Origin: Sophora flavescens
Lineage: Eukaryota > Streptophyta > Magnoliopsida > Fabales > Fabaceae
Assembly: GCA_030762895.1 (NCBI GenBank)
Contig: CM061064.1
Location: 239,535,086 to 239,599,085, forward strand
Length of the DNA stretch: 64,000 nucleotides
Direction: 5' to 3'
Shown here: piece after piece, positions 31,867 to 43,120 of the stretch
How positions within the stretch are numbered: the stretch's first letter is position 1
Layout: every line of letters begins with the position of its first letter
The notes under the pieces: generated by a model
The model's database searches: none
What the model was told of the DNA's origin: nothing
What the model saw: the letters and a program-made list of their open reading frames with translations, nothing else
Made by a program: the position numbers and the translations under genes

Positions 31867-32229
31867 TTGTTTGATTCGGGTGCTACACACTCATTTATAT
31901 CACATGATAGGGGCAAAAGTTTAAAATTGTCTGTTTCCTTTCTGGAGTATGATTTGACTATTTCCACACCCACAAATGAACCTGTTCTCACTTCTTATAC
32001 ATGCAACAACTGTCATATTAGAATTAATGGTAAAGCCTTTGTTGTTGATCTTGTATGTTTACCCTTGAAAGATCTTGATGTTATTCTTGGCATGGACTGG
32101 TTATCTTCCAACCACGTCCTTTTGAATTGCTTTGATAAGACCTTAGTTTTCGGTACTCCTATGGAGCCTAAGGATCCAACCTTTCTTTCTGCCAACCAAG
32201 TGAAAGCTTCGATGAAAGGCAAAGCCTAA
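31867..32229 (+). pseudogene. Aspartic protease of the chromovirus-like element
   Basis: A 120-codon open stretch with the active-site motif MFDSGATHSFISHDRG and the second block DLDVILGMDWLSSNHVLLNC. It is followed almost at once by the reverse transcriptase segment in the same frame. Confidence 0.9.
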
Positions 32230-32235
32230 GTATTC

Positions 32236-32690
32236 ATGATGCTAGCTTCCCTGGAACTAGAGAGCCCTCCTAATGTTGGAGGTGTGCCTGTTGTGCGGGA
32301 CTTTCCAGAAGTATTCCCGGGGGAAGTTTATAATTTACCCCCAGAGAGAGATGTTGAGTTCACCATAGATTTAGTGCCCGGCACCGTGCCAATCTCCATA
32401 GCACCTTATAGAATGTCTCCTCTAGAGCTAGCCAAGTTGAAGGAACAGATAACGGACCTGATGAAGAAGTAGTTCATTAGGCCTAGTGTGTCTCGGTGGG
32501 GAGCACTAGTGTTGTTGGTAAAGAAGGATGGTAGTATAAGGTTGTGTGTCGACTATCGGTATCTTAACAAGGTGATCATTAAAAATCGATATCCCCTCCC
32601 TAGGATTGATGATCTCATGGACTAGTTGATAGGCGCTTGCGTCTTTTCTAAGATAGATTTGAGGTCAGGGTACCGTCAGATTCGGATCCA
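32236..32690 (+). pseudogene. Reverse transcriptase N-terminal fragment of the chromovirus-like element
   Basis: It reads VVRDFPEVFPGEVYNLPPER, FTIDLVPGTVPISIAPYRMS, an amber stop near 32470, then WGALVLLVKKDGSIRLCVDY, KNRYPLPRIDDLMD, an amber, and FSKIDLRSGYRQIRI. There it ends abruptly at the GGATCC junction with LTR sequence. The catalytic YxDD block is missing. Confidence 0.9.
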
Positions 32691-33254
32691 CATGCATGAT
32701 GGAGTATTGGAGTAGTGTTGCATTACACCGCATAGCACACTTGGTTGATTATGATGTTGATATTGTTGTTTATATATGTATATATGTATTTCTATGATGT
32801 TGTTGTGCTATGATGATCTTATTCCTATCTCCATGCTGTTGTGTTTACATGTTTTCTTACTCCCCGTTCTCTGTCTTCTTGTTTCGCATGTATGGTTTCA
32901 TGCAGAGGATGGCGAGCAGCCCGGAGAGGAGTGACTCTGAGGAGCCACCACTTATAGTTATGACTTTTCTGTTTAGTTGTTCAGTTGTTTAGTTCAGTTG
33001 TAATTCCGAGGATGTTTTTCCGGAACGGTTGTACCAGCTCTGAATGTGACATCAGGGTCGGGTTTGTTTATATTCTGTTATGGTTTTGGCTTTATGTTCT
33101 TACTTCTTTTAAAACTTGGTTTTTATTTCCGCGTTTGTTGAATTAGTTCATGTGGGACCTTTCTACACATTAACCTTTTTAATAAAGGACGTACGTTTTA
33201 TATTTTATCTTTATCTTTATGCCTTTATAACATGTGGGGTAGTTGGGTGTCACA
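32684..33254 (+). repeat. Truncated 3' LTR of the chromovirus-like element
   Basis: It matches 5' LTR positions 30041-30618 with few differences (571 versus 578 bp) and ends GGTGTCACA before the TSD. Confidence 0.92.
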
Positions 33255-33259
33255 TCGTC

Positions 33260-33905
33260 AATTTACTATAGCCCGTGTTCCTCACACTACCAAATTCAAG
33301 ATGTTCTTTGTATATGTCGTAAAGGTTTCGAGTGTCGATTGGTATGTTTTCTATGTGCTAAGAATTGGAATAGATAACTCATGGAGAGAGATAGCTAGAA
33401 AAGAAGCTCTCCTTAAGCGGTGTTTATTCTGGCAACCAGTTTATAGTGAAGGTAATGATCTTTACTGGATAACAAGGGAGGGAGTGATGGTGATGGATGT
33501 TGACAAGGAAATTACTACAGGAGAATATCCACTTCCCCCTCCGCCAGTGGATCTTTGTTCGATAGGGTTATTTTTATGGATGTTAAATCGCCTTTCTTGC
33601 ATTGTTGATAAAGATCGTTACACAACATATCAAATCTACATTTTGGATATTGATTCAAGAAAATGGATTCTTTATCATGAGACCGGACCTTTTAATTATG
33701 TGGCTGCTTGCGGCCAGGAGCTTAATATTTTTTGTGTGATATTTCGTTTGAGGATCAACGACCAAATTATCTTTCAAGTAACTCTCTCTCAAACACGATG
33801 CTTGAAAAGAATACATTTTAGTTACAATGTCAAGACCCGACAGCTTACAAAGATTAGAGCATTGCAGTGGGTGATTTTGTGGTATGGCCTCACACCAACA
33901 GTCTA
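33260..33905 (+). pseudogene. F-box gene copy 1, 3' part
   Basis: This continues copy 1 after the insertion. The plus strand encodes QFTIARVPHTTKFKMFF, RIGIDNSWREIARKEALL, GNDLYWITREGVMVMDVDKE, GEYPLPPPPVDLCS, RYTTYQIYILDIDSRKWILY and NDQIIFQVTLSQTR, the repeat-like C-terminal F-box-associated domain. It aligns over its whole length with copy 2. A stop at 33903 follows a small frameshift relative to copy 2 (RALQWVILWYGLT replaces the shared end). Confidence 0.85.
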
Positions 33906-35630
33906 GTTTCATTACCAAATATTCCAACATATCTAGATGTTTCCTAATATAATATATGTAATAGAATTTAAATTTGTCTTGGTTGGGCAAAGTAGAAAAA
34001 CAATTATTTTTGTTTCTATTTAATTATGTACATTGGCTATGGCCAAACAAAAGGTGAAGTTTTAAGGGGTTGTTTTTTATTTATTTATCAAACTTAGAGT
34101 TGGAAACACTTGACATGTTCCGTGTTTGCTTTAGTTTGTTTGGTTGTAAATATTAATTTTTTTACTTTGCTTATTCTAATGAATGATGACTTACTTAGAC
34201 TTGCGACAAATCATGTGCTCTCTATTGCTTTTCTTATCCCAGAAAGACAAACATATAATTTAAAAAGGTGCCAGATTTGTATTTGCACGAGGTTATTTTG
34301 CTAAATTTTTAATTTGAGTTTGGGATTTCTTTTTGATATTTTTTATTATTTATCATAAGTATCCAAGCGTGATGGTTGGCAATGGTCCTTCCATAGCAAT
34401 CATATGTATATCAAGCATTTCCATACTTAATAAATTTATTTTTATCATTTTATTGCACCAAGAGTCCAAGTACCATGAAGTGTAGTAATGGAGTGGGATG
34501 GTTTTCCTTACAAACTCATTATATGGGAAATAAAATTATTTAGATTGCTATGATTTGGGATGACAATATAATTTATTAATTTTTTATAGTCAAATATTAG
34601 TATATTAGTTGTTATGTTAGTTTTTTGACTTCTTAGTAAGGATTTGAACCATGAACCTTCAACTCTTTCAACACCTAATACACTTAGCTCAAACAAGTAG
34701 AGTTACCCCACCCCCAATTAGAATATAATATCCTGACTAATGACGAACCAAAAAGAAATACCGAGTCATGAATATATTTGAAATCAGTAGTAGACACAAG
34801 ATAAAAAATGGACCACTATATGTTTAAAGCATCTTTTTCTAATCTAACTTTTTACTTCATTAGCTCACAACTTTGAGTTCTTGAATTTTTTATTTTACAT
34901 ATGAACCTATGATTATAGAGAACAAAACATGATTGATGATCATCTTAATTAACTAGAAGAAAAAGAAATAAAACACAAACCCAATATTTGAATCCTCAAG
35001 GTAACAAATTTCTTGACAAAAATTATAGAAAAGCCTAAACAAATCCCAAAGATGAAGAAGCTAAATAATTAATTGTAGTAGTATACCTGTACTGGAGACA
35101 TATCCGATATCCCTCTACATATAATCCCGAGGGGCCCAAGATGCAAGCTTAGCACAAGTCTGAGAGCCAAAAAAACAACCCCTGATAGTGTTCCAATAAC
35201 AAGGATCTTGTATTTTCTTCATCAACCATGGTGAATATTCCTCAAGATGATACTCCTTATAAGTCCTACTCAACACTTCCACACCACCACCCGGCTAGTC
35301 ATACCAAAACCAAATATAGTCAAACCAATCTGTGCTACTATGAGGAGCAACATGACCACTAAGTACACCCAGAGTGCACATGCCACATGAAAGCATGCAC
35401 CAATAAACCCTGCTAGTGAAATCACAAGCACAACAAAACCTATAACCAGATCTGGGTTTTTAGAAAATTTTCACAGGTTGTGTGATGCACGTTTGGATGC
35501 ACCTTTCTCCATCCAAGCTGGGCCACACACATCAAGCCCTTCTACAATAAGCTCTTCCTGAATTGGGCCACAAGTGACATCTAATCCCAAACCAGAAAGG
35601 GACAAACAAATTAAGATAAGTCTCTTCTGG
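33906..35630. other. F-box copy 1 3' flank, then AT-rich sequence
   Basis: 33906-34350 is homologous to 47692-48085 downstream of copy 2, so the duplicated segment extends past the gene. 34636-34700 read on the minus strand has a tRNA-like pair (TTTGAGCTAAGTGTATTAGG, then GGTTCAAATCC), probably a SINE relic. The rest shows no gene. Confidence 0.5.
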
Positions 35631-36045
35631 AAGAAGGATTATATATAACCGTGCTGAGTCACTACTAGTTAGATCTGCATGATTCACTCATAATCTTTAT
35701 GTTATTTCATTTCATCGCTTGTAGGAATATTGCAAAACCTTGTATAAATCCATCCAAGAGAAATGAATGAAGATAGTGAATCATTAACTCATAATTTTAT
35801 GAATTATCTTCTCATCTGGAGCCTTTCTTGTTTGAAAGGAGCCTTCTTTTATTTTCTACATCATCAATTTGATGCTTTCATATTGCCCTCAATGCCTCCA
35901 AAAAACGAGTCCTCTTCCAACAACCGTACCAATGACGACCTCCTAGCCATGTTGCGTGATATGCATCTTCGATCAGATCAACAATTTGTCACCCTCTCTG
36001 CGGAAATTGCTGCCATCAAGGACCGCATGAATGAAGCCAGCCCAA

Positions 36046-36069
36046 CCCCCCCCCCCCCCCCCCCCCCCC
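36046..36069. repeat. C24 homopolymer in gag
   Basis: Twenty-four consecutive C, encoding polyproline in frame in the gag remnant. Confidence 0.9.
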
Positions 36070-36121
36070 ACACCCACCAGCACTATTTCCCACACCAGAA
36101 AACTTCCCTGCTACCCTTCGA

Positions 36122-36159
36122 TGGATCGAACCCTCTGGACTGGATCGAACCCTCTGGAC
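36122..36159 (+). repeat. 19-bp tandem duplication
   Basis: GATCGAACCCTCTGGACTG occurs twice in direct succession. Because 19 is not a multiple of 3 it breaks the gag frame after DWI. Confidence 0.93.
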
Positions 36160-36370
36160 TGGATCTTCCAAGCAGAACAATACTTTGAACTCACCCAGAC
36201 ATCCCACCCTCCAAAGACTTTCCCTATTACCCTTCTTCATGCAAGGGCCTGCCATTGCATGGTTTAAATGGATGCATTCAAACCAACAGTTGACCACCTG
36301 ATAGGAGTTCACTCGAGCTTTCGAATTATGCTTCGGTCCCTCCTGCTTTGCCAATCACTATTTTACTTTC

Positions 36371-37468
36371 TCCATTTTAGACTATTCAAATTCCACCCCT
36401 TACAAGATTGCAAGCCACAAGGGAGGAATTATTAAGAGAGAGCGGGTACAAAGTGGCTTCTAAGCCAAATTAAAGTGGTTGAATATCATCTCGTTTCATC
36501 TTAGGTAACGATTAGTATAAGTTTTATAAAAGTATTCCGGGAAATGTTGGTGGCAAGGGAATAAAAGTTTTTCATGTTTGGTACAAGTTTTAAAAATTTA
36601 TTCTCAAACATAAAAGATTCACGGGAATAAAATTAGCATATGTTAGTTAGAAACTTGGGAAAACTCTATTTCCATGTGTGAAGGTGGGAAAAAAACATTC
36701 ATATGAATGTGATTCACAAGAATGTAATTTGCCTGAAAATAAAATATTTCAGAAACCAAACACCACCTTAGAGCTAAAATGTACTGATTTTAAGACCGAA
36801 TTGATTCAGTGTTGAGTCAAATCGAACTTGATAACCAAGCTAAATGAAAATACATACATATTGAGTGTATTATCTAACTCATTTAGAAACAAGGTTTTAA
36901 TGGACAGTGCTTACATGTGCACATTTGTAAGATTAATGGTACAAGCATCACTTCTTAGTACACATCATGTCTAACATATGAAGGCCTACCTAAGGTTTAA
37001 CATTTGACGTGAGACTCCCCAGTTGACTAATCCATGCATGACCATGATTTCGAAGCATCTCGCATGCAGCACAACCCTCAAACACCCCCATTTGACCATT
37101 TCTAAATAATAGATCCTCCTAGAAGGAGTGGGAGGTTCAGGTTCAAACCTTAACAAAGGAGGAAAAACTTATCATAAGTTCATAACAATAACAATTAACT
37201 ACTAACATTTACCTATAAAAAATAAAATAAAAATAAATCCTCCCGAAACAAGCGGTGCGACCATCTCCCACACTCCTCCAAGTAGCTTAATTTAGTTCCC
37301 TGCCACCAGGGTCGACCCAACACTCCTCCAAGTAGCTTAATTTAGTTCCCTGCAACCAGGACTGACCCAATACTTTTGGAGGCTTAAAGCAAACTCTAAA
37401 GTGAGGCCTTTTAAAACAAATAATAAAATTTTATTAAAATTATTATATTTTTATTTAAAGTTTATTTT
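36371..37468. other. AT-rich stretch, 50-bp tandem duplication
   Basis: No gene. 37271-37320 and 37321-37370 are two adjacent copies of a 50-bp unit (CACTCCTCCAAGTAGCTTAA onward) with a few differences. They end CAGGGTCGACCC and CAGGACTGACCC, which resembles the ends of hAT elements and lies next to a hAT transposase remnant. Confidence 0.55.
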
Positions 37469-38290
37469 TCATGATTTTTGGGATATAAAATCATTTATTA
37501 AATTATTATAATCGATTTCATTTAACAATTCTTTTTCAATCGATAATAAAGCTAGTCCATTTAATCTTTGCTGAGACATTGTCAATCTAATATAAGATTT
37601 TATTAATTTTAATTTTGAAAAACTTCTTTCTATCGAAGCAATAGTTACGGGAATCGTTAACATTATTCTATAAGCGATACATGTATTTGGAAAAGAATCA
37701 AGCCTTATTATATAATTAAGTATGTCAATTGGTGTATCATTTTCCACTTGTATAATTTCTCTTAAAAAATTTAGTTCTGTAAATAAATCTAATCCATCAA
37801 TATAAGAGTTGTCATTATGTTTTAATGAACGTTCAAGGTTAAGACAAATTTCTTTTAAATTTTCAGTATCCAACGACCTTAATTTCTCAATGCTAAATAG
37901 AAAACAAAAAATATCTTCATACATTTTAATTTGTTCAAATCTACTTTGAAATGAAGTGATTGCTTAATCTATTATGTACAAGAAGTAATCAACTTTAAAT
38001 GATTCTTCAGGAGATTTTACAACTTCATTATCAATAATCTCATCAAATTGTTTCTTCTACGAATAGTATGTTTTTCATGGAACTTAGGCTCTATATTCAT
38101 TTCTATAGCAATTTGTTTGGCATAAATTGTAGCATTTTCAAATCCTTCTTCCTTATATATATTTCAAAAAATGAAACAAGACCTTTCAATTGTTGTATAG
38201 CAACATTGATACACAAATCCTTTGATTGCATATTTTTACTAATTGAGTTTATCGCAAACAATATCTCATACGAAATAGTTATGCCTAAAA
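37469..38290 (-). pseudogene. hAT transposase remnant
   Basis: The 151-codon open stretch at 37924-37469 encodes MLTIPVTIASIERSFSKLKL, KSYIRLTMSQQRLNGLALLS and IEKELLNEIDYNNLINDF, the C-terminal dimerisation domain of hAT transposases of the ZMYM1-like plant subgroup. Upstream on the minus strand, in broken frames, GFENATIYAKQIAIEMNIEP and KKQFDEIIDNEVVKSPEESF match the region before it. The start, the zinc finger and most of the catalytic core are absent. No terminal inverted repeat pair was confirmed. Confidence 0.8.
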
Positions 38291-38352
38291 TTGAGAGAAT
38301 TGAGAGATGGATGAGACAATGAGTAGGGACGTGATAAGAGTGAAAGAGTTTT

Positions 38353-38541
38353 TTTTTTGGTTTTCCGGGGTATCCTCTGCACGTAACTGCGGAGACTAAT
38401 CCCTCGAGATATTGGACTGGATTGAAGGGTTGACCTCACCCAACCAGGTTTTCTCCATACGCAAGAGTCAAGGATCGAATCCCTGACCACGTGCTTAAGG
38501 GGCCCAAGCCAGTTACCACTTGGACCAACCACATATTGGTA
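38353..38541 (-). mobile_element. tRNA-derived SINE with TSD
   Basis: On the minus strand the element has an A box (TTGGTCCAAGTGGTAACTGG) and a B box (GGGATTCGATCCTTG) of a tRNA-like head, a GC-rich body, and an A-run tail (TTTTTTTTTT at 38349-38358 on the plus strand). Near-identical flanks GTGAAAGAGTTT (38340-38351) and GTGAGAGAGTTT (38542-38553) are the likely target duplication. Length about 190 bp, usual for plant SINEs. A reverse transcriptase from a LINE would have mobilised it. Confidence 0.82.
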
Positions 38542-38553
38542 GTGAGAGAGTTT

Positions 38554-40439
38554 GAAATGTGAAGATTTTGAATTTTTTTATGAAACAAAATAAATAACAA
38601 ATAGTCTTACGTTTTGAGAGCAAAGGGTTTGTGAAAGAAATTGTCATATTGATGAGAGTCTGAGAGACTGACGTGATTGAAAGGCCAAAGTAGTAGAGAG
38701 ATGAGTAAGACACACTAATAGAGATGATTCAAGAGTGAAGAGCATCATTTTCATTTTTTAATAGCAAAATACTAAAAAATATTAACGTTATTTTATTAAT
38801 GAGCCATTATGTGGGTGAGATAGAAATATGTTAGATGAGCCATGATCGACGAAAATGAAGAGTCTTTTGTGCAGTTGCTCACTCAACCTTTTGTACAAGT
38901 AATTCTTTAACATTTTTTATAAAAAAATATTACTAAAATAGGTATTTTGGGAGGCCTAAAGCCCTAGCTTTACCAGCTTCTCTGCCACACCTGAGATGAA
39001 GATGCTTTACATTGAACTAATAACTTGGAGGCATGCTTTATATATTCACTTTGATTTTATCATCTTGATAAAAAAAAAATTACAAATGATGTGCAAAATT
39101 CTATATTTTTGGGGTATTCTATAGAAAGCTCGAGCAGTTCACCGCTCCAGCATTTACATTTCAAATGTTGTTTTATGACACTGCATCCTCACTTCAACTT
39201 TCTTTGGTCTAACCTTATGTTGTTGCTAATGAAATGAACTAGTGAAAAGATATTAATACATTGAGATTCCTTCATTAATAAAATGAGTTTGGTCAAAATA
39301 TCATGAAATAAATGCGAGCTTGCTTTTTGCCAACCCAACTCATCCGTGAGTTGGGTTGGGCCGAATTAATATTGGACTCACAAATTGGATCCTATGTCAA
39401 CAACTAAACATGCATACACGTGCATGTGCACGCCCCCGCGCTGCACACGTAAACAAGTTATTGATATACCACTTAGGACACCTAACAAGTTATTGAGATA
39501 CCATATAGAGTGAAAAATAGATTATTTCAATAATCAATTATATGTATAATCAAGTATAATAGAATTAATTAGTTTTATGTTTGAATGCGTTTGATAAAAA
39601 TGATTTTAAGATAATTTATTTCGTCTTGATTTTATAAAAATTACTTTTACATTATTAATTACAAAAAAAAATGTATGAAATTATTTTTTAATTTAACAAT
39701 ATTTGTATGGTAATTAGTTTTGTGTGTGTGAAATTGGAAGAATATTATTGATTTAAAAATAATGTAACATCTTTTTAAATAACCCTTTAACCTTCAACTT
39801 CTCTAAAAAAAATAACCTTTTTTTCTCTCATAAAATCTCTCTTTTCTTTGCAATTTATTCATGTAACACCCTAAAATTTTTAAGTTAGTAAAAATATAAA
39901 ATAGGAAATTAGAAATATTAAAAATAAGTAAATAAAAATTTTGATGCCAAAAAATTGATTTTGAACCTAGTTGGACTATGTTAGCAGTATAAATTGATAT
40001 CAATCTAGTGTGAATCTGGGTTCAAGAAATTAATTTAGAACTTCCTCTTATTTTTTTAAATTATTTAATTGAATTTGAAATTTAAAATTGTAAAGTTTTC
40101 TCACACTTTATTTGTTTACAAAATTTTCTCAAACTTTAAAAATTGAAAATGTATAGTTTTTTTGAATTTGAAAACTACTTCTCTCTCCTACTCCGCTAGT
40201 TACACTTACTCGGTTGCATTCCCTATTTTCACTTCACTCAATCTAATTTATTTTTTGCTTTTATTCCCTTTTATGTTCTTTAAAAATGTCATTTAAGTTT
40301 TTTTTTCTTTCTCTTTGAATCAACCATTCCTCTTCCCCTTGATGCTCTAGAGATTTTCATTTTCGGTTTGAATTAAAATTGAGCCTTTGAATCGCCATTG
40401 TCACTCACCCATCTTTATCTATTGATTTTGCGGTCGTCA
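38554..40439. other. AT-rich region without genes
   Basis: No coding similarity. 38940-38970 repeats the hAT-like segment TTTTGGGAGGCCTAAAGCCC in direct orientation relative to 37375. A sequence TGTAACACCCTAAAATTTTT at about 39862 resembles the start of a gypsy LTR, but no partner was found. Confidence 0.45.
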
Positions 40440-40556
40440 ACTGTGCGTTCTGATTAGAGCCACTTCTCAGATCTGTAGCCATCGCACCCTCCTCCCTATC
40501 CCCACTTCTCCTATTAGAGCCAGCCAGTCGACGTTGTTCATCTCGCAGCCGTTAAG
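40440..40556 (+). other. Putative 5' non-coding exon of F-box copy 2
   Basis: It matches the first exon of copy 1, including CAGTCGACGTTGTTCATCTC and the donor GTTAAG/GTATGATCTGG. The next recognisable part of copy 2 begins only at about 46130, so the intron would be near 5.9 kb, enlarged in part by the LTR element at 42621-45651. It could instead be a detached duplicate. Confidence 0.4.
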
Positions 40557-42620
40557 GTATGATCTGGCTTGCTTGCTTCCCACTTCCCACTTCTCATATC
40601 TATCTCAGGTGTATGTTCTATGTTTATCAGCTAAAATATCAGATTTTCACTTTCCCTTATCTTCCTGAATTCTAAACCCGGGATCGACTTTTATTAGCTG
40701 TCATGATGTGATGAGTTTTTTATTTTTTAATTTTCTCAGCTGCATGCAATGCTGGATTTTTATTTCCCTGTTACTGTGTGTTAGAAATCAAACTTTGTCT
40801 TGTCTACAAAGATCCAGACGTGTTAGAAGCTTGGAGTGCAATTTGAAGAGTTAAAAGACTTAGTTAATAAGGATGGACAACGGCTCAAGCCTAAGAATTT
40901 TAGATCAGTTAGAAATTCTCTTTAGCAGCTGTACTATTATTAGACTATTAGCTATTGTTTGATGAATGTGTCGATTGAAAGAATAAAGAACCGACCTGCA
41001 CTAGTATAAATAGGATATCTATTAGTTTGTTAATTACTTGTATCAGTGTTATGTAAGAATCAAAAGTGAAATACAAAAGGGTGGCTCCAACAAGTTCCCT
41101 GTGCAAATTGTGTTTAAATTCTGTGTGAGAGGAATTAAATTGTGTAGTTGTTCATCAAGTGTCCATCTTTCTTTGTATTTTCGGTTGTCTGTTAGCATTC
41201 ATTATGCTTCAGATTTAGCTTCTTATCAACGGAAAATTTAGTTTATAAAAAAAAACTTAGCATACTATCCTGCTATTGCATGAAAAGACATCTTATTAAA
41301 TTTTATTTGATTGAATGCTTAGTATATTTATCTGTACTTGTTTTAATCATTCATGTTGGTTCTGTAATTCAGAATCTACACAAATTGGGTTATGTTTTTA
41401 AGGTAAGTTGTATGCATTTTCTGCATGATATTGTCTTAACTTCTCTGTAGATGCTATTACCGCTTTATTCAAAACACTTTTATATGTTGTAGGTTTTTTT
41501 TTATAAGGAAAATGTATATAGATAAAGAGGTCAACGGGTATTGCTATTACATAAACAAGGATCAATGAGTAGATTCAATGTAAATAAAATACTAAATTTT
41601 CCAAATGAAACCAGTATTGTTATTACATAAGGCTAACCCCAAACCGCCAACCAGGCAAAAATTCCAATCTGTACCTAGCATGCTCCCAAATGACTAACTG
41701 ATATACCAAAGGAAAAATGAATTTGAAGACTCATACACTACTTAAAGCATTTTCATCCCAAAACTGCAGGATACCAGAAAGATCTAAGTACATCGGCCAA
41801 AATGAGTTGTACCAATATCTTTTATAGCAACCCACACACCATGGAGACCAAAAACTGACGATGCTCCCCCTGCTTCACATTGATCCAGCAAAAATAAAGC
41901 TGATCCCCTTTTTACTATCATTAAAAATAGGCCAAACCGAATAAAAAGAGAACCTCTGCCTTGCTTCCTCCTATTTTACAGCTACATCTTAAAACATAAC
42001 AATTATCACAATATTTGGTGCAATCCACCTTGACAAGTTTGCATAAGTCTCTACTTTCACGCTTTTTGCATCGAATACCACCCAAAAATTCTAGATAGTC
42101 CACTCACACCTTCTTGTAATTCCATGTGCATATATTTTTAGTGGCTTCCCAGTCTCATCAGATACGCATTAACAGCCCTTAACCTATGAAAAGGCACTAG
42201 ACAGTGGCTTATCCAAAGCAACAAAATCTCAGGAAATAACATAAACCAGCAAAAGTACTAGAATGACACGAGAAACATAAACTCCTCTTAACAAGAGATC
42301 CTCACACTAGTGTTTTACTACCACTCAATTATATCTGACCCATAAGAGCCCCTCACAAAGGTGTATCACTCTCTCTCACCACCCACAACATCATTGCATC
42401 TAACTATTTCTGCCAATCCTTTAGGGCAACATGCAAACAAAACAAGGAAAGCATTGTATCGCACTTAGTCAAAAAAAGATCCAGTAGATTGAGACCTTTC
42501 AGAATTTGGTATGAGGAAAAAATTCCTAACCAAAAGTTTCAGTCCTACTAGATAAAAGAAACAAATCCTGACCACATGTTTCACTCCCACTCAAGCTTTT
42601 TTGACCCAAAGAAACCCCTC
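40557..42620. other. Presumed first intron of F-box copy 2, no gene seen
   Basis: AT-rich, no recognisable product. 42260-42490 is homologous to the sequence split around the LTR element (42545-42620 plus 45652-45800): both contain TGACCCA, CCCCTC, GTATCA and CTCTCTCTCA blocks in the same order. It looks like an old tandem duplication of about 290 bp. Confidence 0.4.
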
Positions 42621-43120
42621 TGATAGGAACCAAGAAAATTAGGATAGGAAATAGGAAGGAAACACCGTATTATTATTGTTCTCAAATCTATATCAAGAGG
42701 ATAACAACACTTGGATATGGAAGAAGAAAATACAGGGCAAAAGAAAATGATACTCTAGGAAGTTAGAGAGTGTCTAGTCTCTCCCAAGTCCCAACCCCAA
42801 TTCCAGCCTACCCCTTTCCTCCCCTCCCTCATGCTTATATTCTCTCTCATACACCAGCACTCACACTTCACACACCTCACAGCTACTGCCAGCATGGCAG
42901 TTAGTTACATCATATTCTCGCACTTACATCTAATCAGGTGTATTGCACCTTTAGAGGGCCTTGGAAGTCTTGGGTCCGCATCAATTATTCCCCCTTTGAA
43001 ACTCACACTGTCCTCAAGGTGAACAAGTGAGTGGCTCCTTGACCACACCTTTCCGGGGTCCCATTGTTTGAAACAAAATGCTGCAGCTGTCAGGAACAGA
43101 GAAGGATGTCCACCAGGGTC

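Larger units (their letters stand above)
28108..33254 (+). mobile_element. Ty3/gypsy chromovirus-like element, internally deleted, inside F-box copy 1
   Basis: It starts TGTAACACCCC and ends GGTGTCACA, with a perfect 5-bp TSD TCGTC (28103-28107, 33255-33259). The 5' LTR is 2511 bp (28108-30618). A Met-type primer-binding site, TGGTATCGGAG, starts at 30624. Gag, protease and the first part of reverse transcriptase follow in order. At about 32684 reverse transcriptase runs directly into the last 571 bp of the 3' LTR. RNase H, integrase, any chromodomain and about 1.9 kb of the 3' LTR are therefore deleted. Long LTRs with these ends and a gag with two CCHC knuckles resemble the Tekay/Del group; the chromodomain that would prove it is absent. 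Confidence 0.93.
35635..36370 (+). pseudogene. Ty3/gypsy LTR end and gag remnant
   Basis: A TATA-like TTATATATAACC (35638-35649) and a leader precede TCTGGAGCC (35816-35824), which looks like a Met primer-binding site with an internal 6-base deletion. Gag starts MPPKNESSSNNRTNDDLLAM at 35892, has a coiled stretch, a polyproline run from a C24 tract, and KTSLLPFDGSNPLDWI, the start of a gypsy capsid domain. A 19-bp tandem duplication (36122-36159) shifts the frame. The capsid continues in another frame as FQAEQYFELTQTSHPPKTFP and then IAWFKWMHSNQQLTT. It fades by 36370. No second LTR was found. Confidence 0.72.

Noticed and set aside
28108..33254. Treating the F-box 5' and 3' parts as two separate genes
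   Set aside because: The perfect TSD and co-linearity with copy 2 show one gene split by an insertion.
39862..40020. Second chromovirus-like LTR starting TGTAACACCC
   Set aside because: Only the first bases resemble an LTR start; no TSD, LTR end or partner was found.
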